From JAGXQV01 sp964505475 (GTDB taxonomy: Bacteria; Pseudomonadota; Gammaproteobacteria; Burkholderiales; Sulfuricellaceae): 64,000 nt of DNA. The notes below the pieces were generated by a model that searched no databases, was not told the origin of the DNA, and worked only from the letters and a program-made list of their open reading frames with translations. Below, one piece after another: positions 1 through 7,048 of this stretch. The position numbers and the translations under genes are program-made. The stretch covers positions 24,430 to 88,429 of the forward strand of contig CAZDIJ010000004.1 in assembly GCA_964505475.1 (NCBI GenBank), read 5' to 3'. Position 1 is the stretch's first letter. Each line of letters begins with the position of its first letter.

Positions 1-720
1 CGCCCCTCGCTGATCGCCCGCGCCCGGCGCGCCGATCTGCTGGCGTGCACCGGCGCGGAACTGGAGGTCGGCTGGTTGCCCCTGCTGCTGCGCCAGTCCG
101 GCAACGCCAAGATACAGCCCGGCCAGCCGGGCTATTTCGAGGCGGCGCGGTACGTCCGCCTGTTGGAAGTCCCCGTCCGCGCCGACCGCGCCGACGGGGA
201 TGTCCATGCCGCCGGCAACCCGCACATCCAGACCGATCCGCGCAACATCGCCAAGGTGGCGCAAGCGCTGGCGCAACGCCTGGGCGAAATCGACCCGGCC
301 AACGCCTCGCACTACGCCGCGCGCCACAAGGATTTCGCGGCGCGCTGGCAGGCGGCGACCGCCCGCTGGGAGCAAGCCGCCGCGCCGCTGAAGGGTGCGT
401 CCGTCGCCGTCCAGCACAAGGGTTTTCCCTACCTGGAAGACTGGCTGGGACTCAAGCAGGTGGCGGTGCTGGAACCCAAGCCCGGCGTCGGGCCGAGCAC
501 CTCCCACCTGTCCGGGGTGCTCGCGCAGTTGCAGCGCCAGCCGGCGAAAATGGTGCTGCGCGCCGCCCACGACGACGGGCGTCCCTCGGAATGGCTGGCA
601 GAGCGGGGGAAAGTGCCGGTGGTGGTGCTGCCCTACACCGTCGGCGGCTCGGACAAGGCCAAGGATTTGTTCGGGCTGTTCGACGACACCGTGGGCAAAT
701 TGCTGGGCGCGCTCAAGTGA
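1..720 (+). CDS. Zinc-type (ZnuA/TroA family) ABC transporter substrate-binding protein, 5' end cut off
   Basis: The frame is open from base 1 and ends at a TGA (718-720), leaving about 239 C-terminal residues; the signal peptide and first lobe lie outside the window. The protein would capture zinc or manganese in the periplasm and pass it to the membrane permease. Visible family marks are ELEVGWLP near the start, a His in NPHIQTDP and a second in QHKGFPYLEDW (positions of metal-binding His residues in TroA-type proteins), and EPKPGVGPSTSHL. The permease gene follows on the same strand after a 200-bp repeat-filled gap. Zinc is inferred from family resemblance; manganese is possible. Confidence 0.85.
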   Translation, partial: RPSLIARARRADLLACTGAELEVGWLPLLLRQSGNAKIQPGQPGYFEAARYVRLLEVPVRADRADGDVHAAGNPHIQTDPRNIAKVAQALAQRLGEIDPANASHYAARHKDFAARWQAATARWEQAAAPLKGASVAVQHKGFPYLEDWLGLKQVAVLEPKPGVGPSTSHLSGVLAQLQRQPAKMVLRAAHDDGRPSEWLAERGKVPVVVLPYTVGGSDKAKDLFGLFDDTVGKLLGALK

Positions 721-741
721 ACCTAAAAAAACAATCCATGC

Positions 742-905
742 ACCGCAAAGGCGCAAAGCCGCAAAGAAATCATGCCGCATCTGTAGCCGCTGGCGCTGAC
801 AGCGGCCGCGCTCGCCGCGCGCGGCTACAGGCTGCCGCTCGCGGCGGGCTACAATCGTCTGTTTCCCTTTGCATAACCATTGCGTCTTTGCGCCTCTGCG
901 GTTTG
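742..905. repeat. Dispersed inverted repeat (ACCGCAAAGGCGCAAAG type) between binding protein and permease
   Basis: Left arm 742-768 (accgcaaaggcgcaaag...) is matched by a reverse-complement arm at about 879-905 (ctttgcgcctctgcggt). A second inverted repeat, CTGTAGCCGC...GCGGCTACAG, lies inside at about 781-830. A related element sits in the 5' end of the apbE gene at 47647. No gene is seen in this gap; the apparent coding extension of the permease into it is repeat sequence. Confidence 0.7.
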
Positions 906-922
906 CAGCCGGGGTATTCAGG

Positions 923-1690
923 ATGAACTCCGCCGCGCTCGATCCGGGACTCCTCCTGCCGGCCTTCCTGGCCGGCTTGCTGGTGCTGGCGACCCATGTG
1001 CCGCTGGGCATCCAGGTGCTAAGCCGCGGCATCGTCTTCATCGACCTCGCCATCGCCCAGATCGCCGGGCTGGGGGTGATCGCCGCCGACCGCTTGGGCT
1101 TCGAGCCGGAAGGCTGGGTCGCCCAGGCCGCGGCGGTGAGCGCGGCCCTGGCCGGCGCGCTGCTGCTCACCTGGACGGAGAAACGCTGGCCGGAAACCCA
1201 GGAAGCCCTGATCGGCGTGCTGTTCGCCCTGGCCGCCACCGGCGGCATGCTGCTGGTCGCCAACAACCCGCATGCCGGCGAGCACCTGCGCGACCTGCTG
1301 GCCGGCCAGATACTCTGGGTGAACTACGCCCAGTTGCTGCCGGTCGCCGTCCTCAGCGCCGCCATCCTCGCCGCCTGGTTCGGCTATGCCGAGCGCCTGG
1401 GGCGCGCCGGTTTCTATGTGCTGTTCGCCTGCGCCGTCACCGCCTCGGTGCAACTGGTCGGCGTCTACCTGGTCTTCGCCAGCCTGATTATCCCCGCCCT
1501 GGCGGTGCGTACCCTGCCGCCGCGCCGGCAACTCGCCGTCGGCTACCTGCTCGGTGCGGCGGCCTATCTCGCCGGGCTGGCGCTGTCGGCGCTCTACGAT
1601 TTGCCGTCCGGGGCGGTGATCGTGTGGACTTTGGCGGGGGTGGGGTTGGGCGTGTATGCCTTTCGGTCGCTGAAAGGCGAAACGGTGTGA
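923..1690 (+). CDS. Zinc-type ABC transporter permease (ZnuB/ABC-3 family)
   Basis: A 255-residue, strongly hydrophobic protein with about eight predicted membrane segments, the ABC-3 permease layout. It would form the inner-membrane channel for the binding protein encoded upstream. The segment RGIVFIDLAIAQIAGLGVI matches the conserved cytoplasmic loop of ZnuB-like permeases that contacts the ATPase. The start MNSAALD was chosen because the frame further upstream is repeat DNA. No ATPase gene is seen between the two or downstream; it may lie upstream of the window. Confidence 0.85.
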   Translation: MNSAALDPGLLLPAFLAGLLVLATHVPLGIQVLSRGIVFIDLAIAQIAGLGVIAADRLGFEPEGWVAQAAAVSAALAGALLLTWTEKRWPETQEALIGVLFALAATGGMLLVANNPHAGEHLRDLLAGQILWVNYAQLLPVAVLSAAILAAWFGYAERLGRAGFYVLFACAVTASVQLVGVYLVFASLIIPALAVRTLPPRRQLAVGYLLGAAAYLAGLALSALYDLPSGAVIVWTLAGVGLGVYAFRSLKGETV

Positions 1691-1724
1691 AGCTCATCAC
1701 AAGACGAGATAGCTGATTTTCAGC

Positions 1725-1749
1725 CGCCCCCTTCCTGGGGGCGTTTTTT
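1725..1749 (+). terminator. Rho-independent terminator after the ABC permease
   Basis: Stem CGCCCCC-ttcct-GGGGGCG (1725-1743) followed by six T residues (1744-1749), 35 bp after the permease stop. It lies between convergent genes. Confidence 0.85.
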
Positions 1750-1762
1750 CTCGCCACAGCAC

Positions 1763-3106
1763 TCACCCCAGCCGTCTGATCTTAGCGCTGGCTGTCTCGA
1801 TGTGGTGTTCAAGAGAGGTGATGCACGGTTCGAACCGGTGACTGAATCTTGTGGCCGCAATGACCCGGGCGAGGAATGCGCGTGCTAGCTCCTCCGCACG
1901 TCGCCAGGTTTCGTTCGCCACGCTGGCGTGTATGGTCGCCTCGAAGAGGGTGTCAGATAGTCCGCCACCGCTGCGCGGTCTGAATGCCATGGGCGTCATG
2001 TCGTAAGCCGGCGCAATGTCATAGGGGCGACCATGCTCCGAGACGAACGACAAGTTGCCGTTATGCATATCAGAGTTGCCAATCAGGGTGCCAAAGGCCC
2101 ACAGTAAATTTGCACTATCCGCAGCTTCTAGACGGATTTGGCTGTCGGTCGCCAGGCGGCGTGCAATGCTGGGCCAGCCACCTGTTCCCATCCCGACGAA
2201 TTCGGCATCCAGCGCGGCCAACGAGATTAGCGCTCGCCGGCCCAGATTGCCGATGCGATCGAAGCGTTCAACCTCGAGGAAACGCTGATCGCCGAGGTCG
2301 AGTATCCGCGTCTTGGCGGCCGGGATGTCCGCGTCGCGCAGAGTCTCCAGAGCCAAGTGCTCCGCCAGCAGCAGATCGCGCCAGCGCTCGGTTACGGGAC
2401 CTGCCTCCAATTCGCTGAACTTCACGATGACGTGCCGAGGTCCCCCGGGCGTCATGGCAAAAGCGGTGAACTTCGGCTGCTCGCCTCCGGCTGATGACCC
2501 GGGTATCTCACCATGAGCGGCTTCCAGCGCCAACCGGGCATATTCCCCAGCCTTCTGTTCCTCCGCGATGGGGTCGGGGATGGGAGTGGCGAGAAAACGA
2601 TCCCTCGCAATATCGCCTAGCAGCAAATTCCCGACTACATCATGGCCTTGCTCAATCAGCGCCCGCAGGGCGTGGGTGTCTGTCCAGTCGGTGAGCCGCT
2701 TCGGAAGCCCCAGCTCTGCGCCATGGCGAGCAACGTATGCCCGGCCGAGATATCCCTGGGGGGGCATGTCGAACAACCACCATGGCAAGCCATCGCTGTG
2801 CCGGGTCGCTCCGTCCTCTTGGCGCATGACGAATCCTTCTGGACGCACTGGAATCAGCGTTCCCAGTGGCCGGATTCGGCCCTCGGCATCAACCCGATAT
2901 ATCGAGATGTCTGGCAATCCACGCGCGGTATCACGTAGCGCATATTGAATTGATTGTGCTGCTCCGATCCGTACTACTTCGCCGCCAAGCGCGGTCAGCG
3001 CACGAGAGATCGTCGGCTGACTTACGCCAATATGATCAGCCAGTTGGCGCGCTGAAAGCGGCCCGCCGAATAGGCGCATGCGGATAGTGTCAGCGTTCGG
3101 TGACAT
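1763..3106 (-). CDS. yjjJ: HipA-family Ser/Thr kinase-like toxin YjjJ (HipH) with N-terminal HTH
   Basis: 447 residues, near the ~440 of E. coli YjjJ. Residues ~1-60 form a winged or helix-turn-helix domain (LSARQLADHIGVSQPTISRA); the rest is a HipA-like kinase fold with GGEQPKF (ATP/activation loop region), GNSDMHNGNLSF (catalytic Asp and metal-binding Asn) and PAYDMTPM (DFG-like Asp). HipA proteins phosphorylate host targets such as tRNA synthetases; YjjJ homologues are described as HipA-like toxins, with the exact activity unsettled. There is no HipB-like antitoxin next to it, and DNA binding is built into the same chain. The DNA and its upstream region look less GC-rich than the neighbours, consistent with acquisition. 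Confidence 0.88.
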   Translation of the reverse strand: MSPNADTIRMRLFGGPLSARQLADHIGVSQPTISRALTALGGEVVRIGAAQSIQYALRDTARGLPDISIYRVDAEGRIRPLGTLIPVRPEGFVMRQEDGATRHSDGLPWWLFDMPPQGYLGRAYVARHGAELGLPKRLTDWTDTHALRALIEQGHDVVGNLLLGDIARDRFLATPIPDPIAEEQKAGEYARLALEAAHGEIPGSSAGGEQPKFTAFAMTPGGPRHVIVKFSELEAGPVTERWRDLLLAEHLALETLRDADIPAAKTRILDLGDQRFLEVERFDRIGNLGRRALISLAALDAEFVGMGTGGWPSIARRLATDSQIRLEAADSANLLWAFGTLIGNSDMHNGNLSFVSEHGRPYDIAPAYDMTPMAFRPRSGGGLSDTLFEATIHASVANETWRRAEELARAFLARVIAATRFSHRFEPCITSLEHHIETASAKIRRLG

Positions 3107-3122
3107 ATGTGTGAATTGGTCT

Positions 3123-3150
3123 ATGAATATATAAATGAATAGATATTATA
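3123..3150 (-). promoter_or_regulatory. Promoter -10 and tandem repeats upstream of yjjJ (possible autoregulatory operator)
   Basis: On the minus strand a TATAAT box (3150-3145) is followed by two copies of TATTCAT (complement of ATGAATA at 3123-3129 and 3135-3141), spaced 12 bp and lying at the expected start of transcription, just before the yjjJ ATG. No convincing -35 is visible. The repeats are a plausible site for the protein's own HTH domain; this is inference. Confidence 0.45.
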
Positions 3151-3224
3151 GGTTGATTTGGCATTCTAATGGAAAAATATCGCAACTCGATGGGTTGGCT
3201 GTGACCAAGTCCAGGCGTAACAAC

Positions 3225-3590
3225 AGACGGTGGCTTTCGGCATCCGCTTCCCGCACCTTGCGCCGCTCCTGTTTGATGCGCTTGCGCTTGTCGTGGCTCA
3301 TGCCGGCGAGGTAGGCGTTGAAATTGGCATAGCCGGGGTTGCGCCAGTGGAACTGCACGCCTTGGCGCAACATCATGCCGTGTTCCTGCATTTCCTCGGC
3401 CTGCGCTTGGGTGGGAAACAGGCAATGCAGCGACGAGGCGCCCGCTTCCTGGGCGAGCCGCAGGGCGCGGCGCAGCCGCTTTTCTGCAGGGTGCTGAGAA
3501 ACGCGTGGGAGAGCACGGGGTTGCTGCCTGCGCGTCCCACTGCGACGCGGGAATCTCGCCGAGGGTTTCGATAATCCGCAGGATGGGCAT
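3225..3590 (-). pseudogene. Decayed COG3146-type GNAT/FemAB-like acyltransferase gene
   Basis: The start MPILRIIETLGEIPASQWDA (ATG at 3590) is the N-terminus of COG3146 proteins (normally about 380 residues). The frame then shifts: SNPVLSHAFLSTLQKSGCAA is read in a second frame, and ASSLHCLFPTQAQAEEM, GVQFHWRNPGYANF and SHDKRKRIKQERRKVREA in a third. Roughly 100 residues between these blocks and everything after KVREA are missing. Two frameshifts, an internal deletion and loss of the C-terminal half make it a pseudogene. Confidence 0.8.
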
Positions 3591-3657
3591 AGGCTCGACC
3601 GGAAGTTGGGGAACTTGATTTTAGCCGAAGTGGACAAAGTATAGTAATTCACTAGGG

Positions 3658-3663
3658 TATAAT
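3658..3663 (+). promoter_or_regulatory. TATAAT box close to the selO start
   Basis: A perfect TATAAT lies only 8 bp before the selO ATG. No -35 at proper spacing is convincing (TGGACA at 3631 is 21 bp away). If used, the transcript would begin at or within a few bases of the start codon. Confidence 0.4.
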
Positions 3664-3671
3664 CTTTCCCC

Positions 3672-5141
3672 ATGAGAAAACTCGAGCAACTGAATTTCGA
3701 GAACAGCTTCGCCCGGCTGCCGGGGCTATTCCATAGCCGGCTCAAGCCCACCCCTTTGCCCGCGCCCTATCTGGTGAGCTTCAACGCCGATGCGGCGCGC
3801 TTGATTGATCTCGATCCCGGCGAGGCGGCGCGGGGCGATTTCGCCGAGCATTTCGCCGGCAATCGTCTCTTGCCGGGCGGCGATCCGTTGGCGATGCTCT
3901 ACGCCGGCCACCAGTTCGGCCACTATGTGCCGCAATTGGGCGACGGTCGCGCGATCCTGCTGGGCGAGGTGAAAAACCGGGTGGGGGAGACGTGGGAGAT
4001 ACAGCTCAAGGGCGCCGGCATCACCCCCTATTCGCGCAGCGGCGACGGGCGCGCCGTGCTGCGCTCCAGCATCCGCGAATACTTGTGTTCGGAAGCCATG
4101 CACGGCCTGGGCATCCCCACCACGCGGGCGTTGTGCATCGTCGGCAGCGACCACGAGGTGTACCGCGAAACCATCGAAAGCGCCGCCGTGGTGACGCGCC
4201 TGGCGCCCTCGCACGTGCGTTTCGGCTCGTTCGAGGTGTTCTACTATCGCGCCCGGCACGATGCCGTCGCGCAACTGGCGGATTACGTCATCGACAGGCA
4301 TTTTCCGCATCTGGCCGGGGCGGCGGAGCGCTATCCGCGCTTTCTCGAGGAAGTGGTGGCGCGCACCGCCCGGCTCATGGCGCAGTGGCAGGCGGTGGGT
4401 TTTTCCCACGGGGTGATGAATACCGACAACATGTCCATTCTCGGGCTGACTTTCGATTACGGCCCGTTCGGCTTCATGGACGGCTACGATCCCGGCTATG
4501 TCTGCAACCATTCCGATCATGGCGGGCGCTATGCCTTCGACCGGCAGCCCCATGTCGGCCTGTGGAATCTCGCCTGCCTGGCGCAGGCGCTGACGCCCAT
4601 CGTCGCGGCGGATGAAGCCAATGCGGCGCTGGCGGGCTACGAGGCCGTTTTCGACGGCCATTATCTGGAATTGATGCGCCGCAAGCTCGGTCTGGCCGGC
4701 GCCCGCCCGGAAGACGCCGCCCTGATCGAAGGGCTGCTGGCGATCATGCAGGCCAGCCAGGTCGATTACACCCGGCTGTTCCGCCGCCTGGGGCAGTTCA
4801 ACTCCGCGCCGGGCGAGGATAATGCCATGCTGCGCGACCAGTTCATCGACCGCGCCGCCTTCGACGCCTGGGGCGAGGCCTATCGCGCCCGCCTGCAAGC
4901 GGAGCAAAGCGCGGATGATGAGCGCCGGCGGCGCATGGATGGCGTCAACCCCAAATATATCCTGCGCAATTACCTGGCGCAGACCGCCATCCGCCAAGCC
5001 AGGGAGGCGCGCGATTTTTCCGAGGTGGAGCGTTTGCTGGAATTGCTCAGGCATCCCTACGACGAACAGCCGGAACGGGAAAGCTACGCCGCCCTGCCGC
5101 CGGACTGGGCGCGGCATATCGAGGTAAGCTGTTCCTCCTGA
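3672..5141 (+). CDS. selO: Protein adenylyltransferase SelO (YdiU)
   Basis: 489 residues, the normal bacterial SelO length. SelO is a pseudokinase-fold enzyme that transfers AMP from ATP to Ser/Thr/Tyr of redox-related proteins. Hallmarks: MLYAGHQFGHYVPQLGDGRA, the nucleotide-binding QLKGAGITPYSRSGDGRAVL, the metal and catalytic region GVMNTDNMSILG, DYGPFGFMD, and the conserved C-terminal end VSCSS (the bacterial Cys/Ser version of the eukaryotic selenocysteine tail). The start MRKLEQLNFENSFARLP fits the family. It stands alone between the decayed GNAT gene and the convergent copper-related block. Confidence 0.95.
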   Translation: MRKLEQLNFENSFARLPGLFHSRLKPTPLPAPYLVSFNADAARLIDLDPGEAARGDFAEHFAGNRLLPGGDPLAMLYAGHQFGHYVPQLGDGRAILLGEVKNRVGETWEIQLKGAGITPYSRSGDGRAVLRSSIREYLCSEAMHGLGIPTTRALCIVGSDHEVYRETIESAAVVTRLAPSHVRFGSFEVFYYRARHDAVAQLADYVIDRHFPHLAGAAERYPRFLEEVVARTARLMAQWQAVGFSHGVMNTDNMSILGLTFDYGPFGFMDGYDPGYVCNHSDHGGRYAFDRQPHVGLWNLACLAQALTPIVAADEANAALAGYEAVFDGHYLELMRRKLGLAGARPEDAALIEGLLAIMQASQVDYTRLFRRLGQFNSAPGEDNAMLRDQFIDRAAFDAWGEAYRARLQAEQSADDERRRRMDGVNPKYILRNYLAQTAIRQAREARDFSEVERLLELLRHPYDEQPERESYAALPPDWARHIEVSCSS

Positions 5142-5156
5142 ACGGTTTTTTTTGAT

Positions 5157-5651
5157 TCAGAATTTTCCGCCGTCGATCCTGGATACGATTTCCGCCGTTA
5201 CCTGGGCGAAGGTGTAAATTGTCCGTCCTTTGTGATCCTTGAGGAATTCCTCCGCGTCGGCGCGGGTTTCCAGCGGCACCAGCTCGTGCCCCATCGGGCC
5301 GAGCACGTCCGAGCCGGCGACGTAGAAAGCCTTTTTTGCATCGACCTTGGCCAGTCCGTAGAACTCGGTGACGTAGAGGCCGGCGAGGTCTTCCTTGCGG
5401 TGGCCGGGGGCGTATTTGGCGTATTCCTGGAGGTATTTGAACAGGTCCTTGGCGCCGTCGAAATAATGGGCGTGGCCGTCCTTGTAAAGCGCGACGGCGA
5501 CCCAGTTGGGGTATTTCGACACCAGCATGCCGCACACCGGGCACAAGTCTTTTGCGCCCGGCTTGGGGATGGCGGCGTCTCCCTGCGCGGCGGCGAGCGC
5601 CGCCCACAGGGAGAACAGCAGCGCGACGAAAAGGCGTTTGCCGGTCGCCAT
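5157..5651 (-). CDS. NosL-family copper-binding protein (first copy)
   Basis: 164 residues with an N-terminal secretion signal (about residues 1-22, ending LAAAQ). The mature part begins with DLCPVCGMLVSKYPNW, the CxxCGM copper-binding signature of NosL, and YVTEFYGLAKVDAKKAFYV is typical of the family. NosL is a Cu(I) chaperone, best known for nitrous oxide reductase. The gene lies 4 bp after a second NosL-like gene and ends a long minus-strand block of copper-related genes. No nosZ is present in the window, so its client is unknown. Only 15 bp separate it from the end of selO. Confidence 0.85.
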   Translation of the reverse strand: MATGKRLFVALLFSLWAALAAAQGDAAIPKPGAKDLCPVCGMLVSKYPNWVAVALYKDGHAHYFDGAKDLFKYLQEYAKYAPGHRKEDLAGLYVTEFYGLAKVDAKKAFYVAGSDVLGPMGHELVPLETRADAEEFLKDHKGRTIYTFAQVTAEIVSRIDGGKF

Positions 5652-5655
5652 CCGC

Positions 5656-6252
5656 TTAGCCCTTGTGCATCATCTTCTTGCGCCGTTCCTCGCGCATCTT
5701 GCGGATCATGCTCACGTCCTGCGCCATGTCGCCGTAGGCGGCGAGCAAGGTCTTGTCGAAATCGGCCAGTTCGCCGCCGTTGGCCGCCTGGGCAGCCTTG
5801 GCCGCTTCCGCGTTGCCGTAGGCGACCTTGCTGCGCTTGGTCATCACCCCCTTGATCTGGCTGCCGATCAGGAAGGTGGCCGTGCCGACTTCGACCAGCG
5901 GTTTGAGGTCGCCGGCGGCGGCGTTGTCGGCGACGTAAATCCCTTTGGGTTCACGATCGACGTTGAGCGACAGGCTGATCGCCGCGCAATGCAGCGAGCA
6001 GGTTCCATCGGCGAGATCGTCGCTGTAATGCACCAGCATCCGCGAGTGGTGGAACATTTTGCGATCCATGCCGCAGTATGGGCATTTCGGGGTTTTCTCG
6101 ATGTCGTTTTCCAGCGGCTTGGCATCGGGCGCCTTTTTGGGCACAAATTGCGCCGGGGTGCCGTCGCCGGGGCAGGATTCGGCGGCTCGGGCCGGCAAGG
6201 CGGCCAAGCCGGCGGTTGCGAGGGTCAGTTTCAGAAGATCGCGCCGTTGCAT
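5656..6252 (-). CDS. NosL-family protein with Tat-like signal (second copy)
   Basis: 198 residues. The N-terminus MQRRDLLKLTLATAGLAALPARA resembles a twin-arginine signal, so the protein may be exported folded. The core has TPKCPYCGMDRKMFHHSRM, again the CxxCGM copper site, with extra His residues and a later SLHCAA, and a basic C-terminus (REERRKKMMHKG). It overlaps no neighbour and precedes the first NosL copy by 4 bp, so the two are probably co-transcribed. The two share the motif but differ greatly elsewhere, so they are not a recent duplication. Function as a periplasmic copper carrier is inferred. Confidence 0.8.
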   Translation of the reverse strand: MQRRDLLKLTLATAGLAALPARAAESCPGDGTPAQFVPKKAPDAKPLENDIEKTPKCPYCGMDRKMFHHSRMLVHYSDDLADGTCSLHCAAISLSLNVDREPKGIYVADNAAAGDLKPLVEVGTATFLIGSQIKGVMTKRSKVAYGNAEAAKAAQAANGGELADFDKTLLAAYGDMAQDVSMIRKMREERRKKMMHKG

Positions 6253-6330
6253 GGTTTTTCTCCTTCAGCAGTTTAAGACATGAACATTTTTGTCCGGTCG
6301 GCGCCGTGGCGCCATGACATCGCGCAAGCC

Positions 6331-7029
6331 TCACCAGTTCGCCAGATTGCGCATCACGCTGTAATAGGCCAGACCCTGCCAGACGGTGGAAAGCCCCAGC
6401 GCGATGACGAACAGCGCCGCGCCGCGCAACAGCCAGCCGCGCGTCCGCGCTCCCAGCTTGCCGAATAGGACGCTGGCGGCGAGCATGGACGGCAGCGTGC
6501 CGGCGCCGAACGCCAGCAGCAGCAGGCCGCCCTGCGCCGGGCCGGGCGCGGTGGTGGCCTGCACCGCCAGCGCCATGGTCATCGAGCAGGGCATCAGCCC
6601 GTTGAGCGCCCCGCCGATGGCCGCGCCCGCCACCGGGCCGCGCTGGGTGGCCTGGGCGAACTGCCGGCGCAGCCAGGCCAGCGGGGCGAAACGCAGAGTG
6701 TTGCGTATCGGCGACAGGCCGAGCAGGTCGAAGCCGAGCAGGATCACGACGATGCCGGCGAGGATTTGCAGCAGTCCCTGCGCCTTGCCGACGATGCCGG
6801 TCTGCACCAGCACCGCGCCCAGGCTGGCGGCGGTCAGCCCGATCAGCCCGTACATCGCGACCCGCGCGGTGTGGTAGGCGAGGTAGGGCGCGCCGGTCTT
6901 GGCGCCGAGGCGCAGGAAGAAGCCCGACACCAAGCTGCCGCACATGCCGAGGCAATGGCCGCTGCCGAGGATGCCGGTCATGAAGGCGAGCCAGTAGGAG
7001 AATTCGACGAGGTGGTGGCTGTGATCCAT
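6331..7029 (-). CDS. Sulfite exporter TauE/SafE family membrane protein (COG2836)
   Basis: 232 residues with about six membrane segments. The first carries GILGSGHCLGMCGSLVSGF and a later one GALNGLMPCSMTMALA; this paired GHCxGMCG and PC motif marks the COG2836 branch, which often sits with copper P-type ATPases and cbb3 oxidase assembly genes and is thought to move Cu or a thiol across the inner membrane. It lies between copA-like and nosL-like genes. A second family member is at 55744. Confidence 0.85.
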   Translation of the reverse strand: MDHSHHLVEFSYWLAFMTGILGSGHCLGMCGSLVSGFFLRLGAKTGAPYLAYHTARVAMYGLIGLTAASLGAVLVQTGIVGKAQGLLQILAGIVVILLGFDLLGLSPIRNTLRFAPLAWLRRQFAQATQRGPVAGAAIGGALNGLMPCSMTMALAVQATTAPGPAQGGLLLLAFGAGTLPSMLAASVLFGKLGARTRGWLLRGAALFVIALGLSTVWQGLAYYSVMRNLANW

Positions 7030-7048
7030 GCTTTTCAGTCAGTCCCCG

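Noticed and set aside
869..922. N-terminal extension of the zinc permease
   Set aside because: The extension is translated repeat DNA; the conserved permease begins at 923.
3726..5117. Long open frame antisense to selO
   Set aside because: High-GC shadow; no family resemblance, while selO on the other strand is fully conserved.
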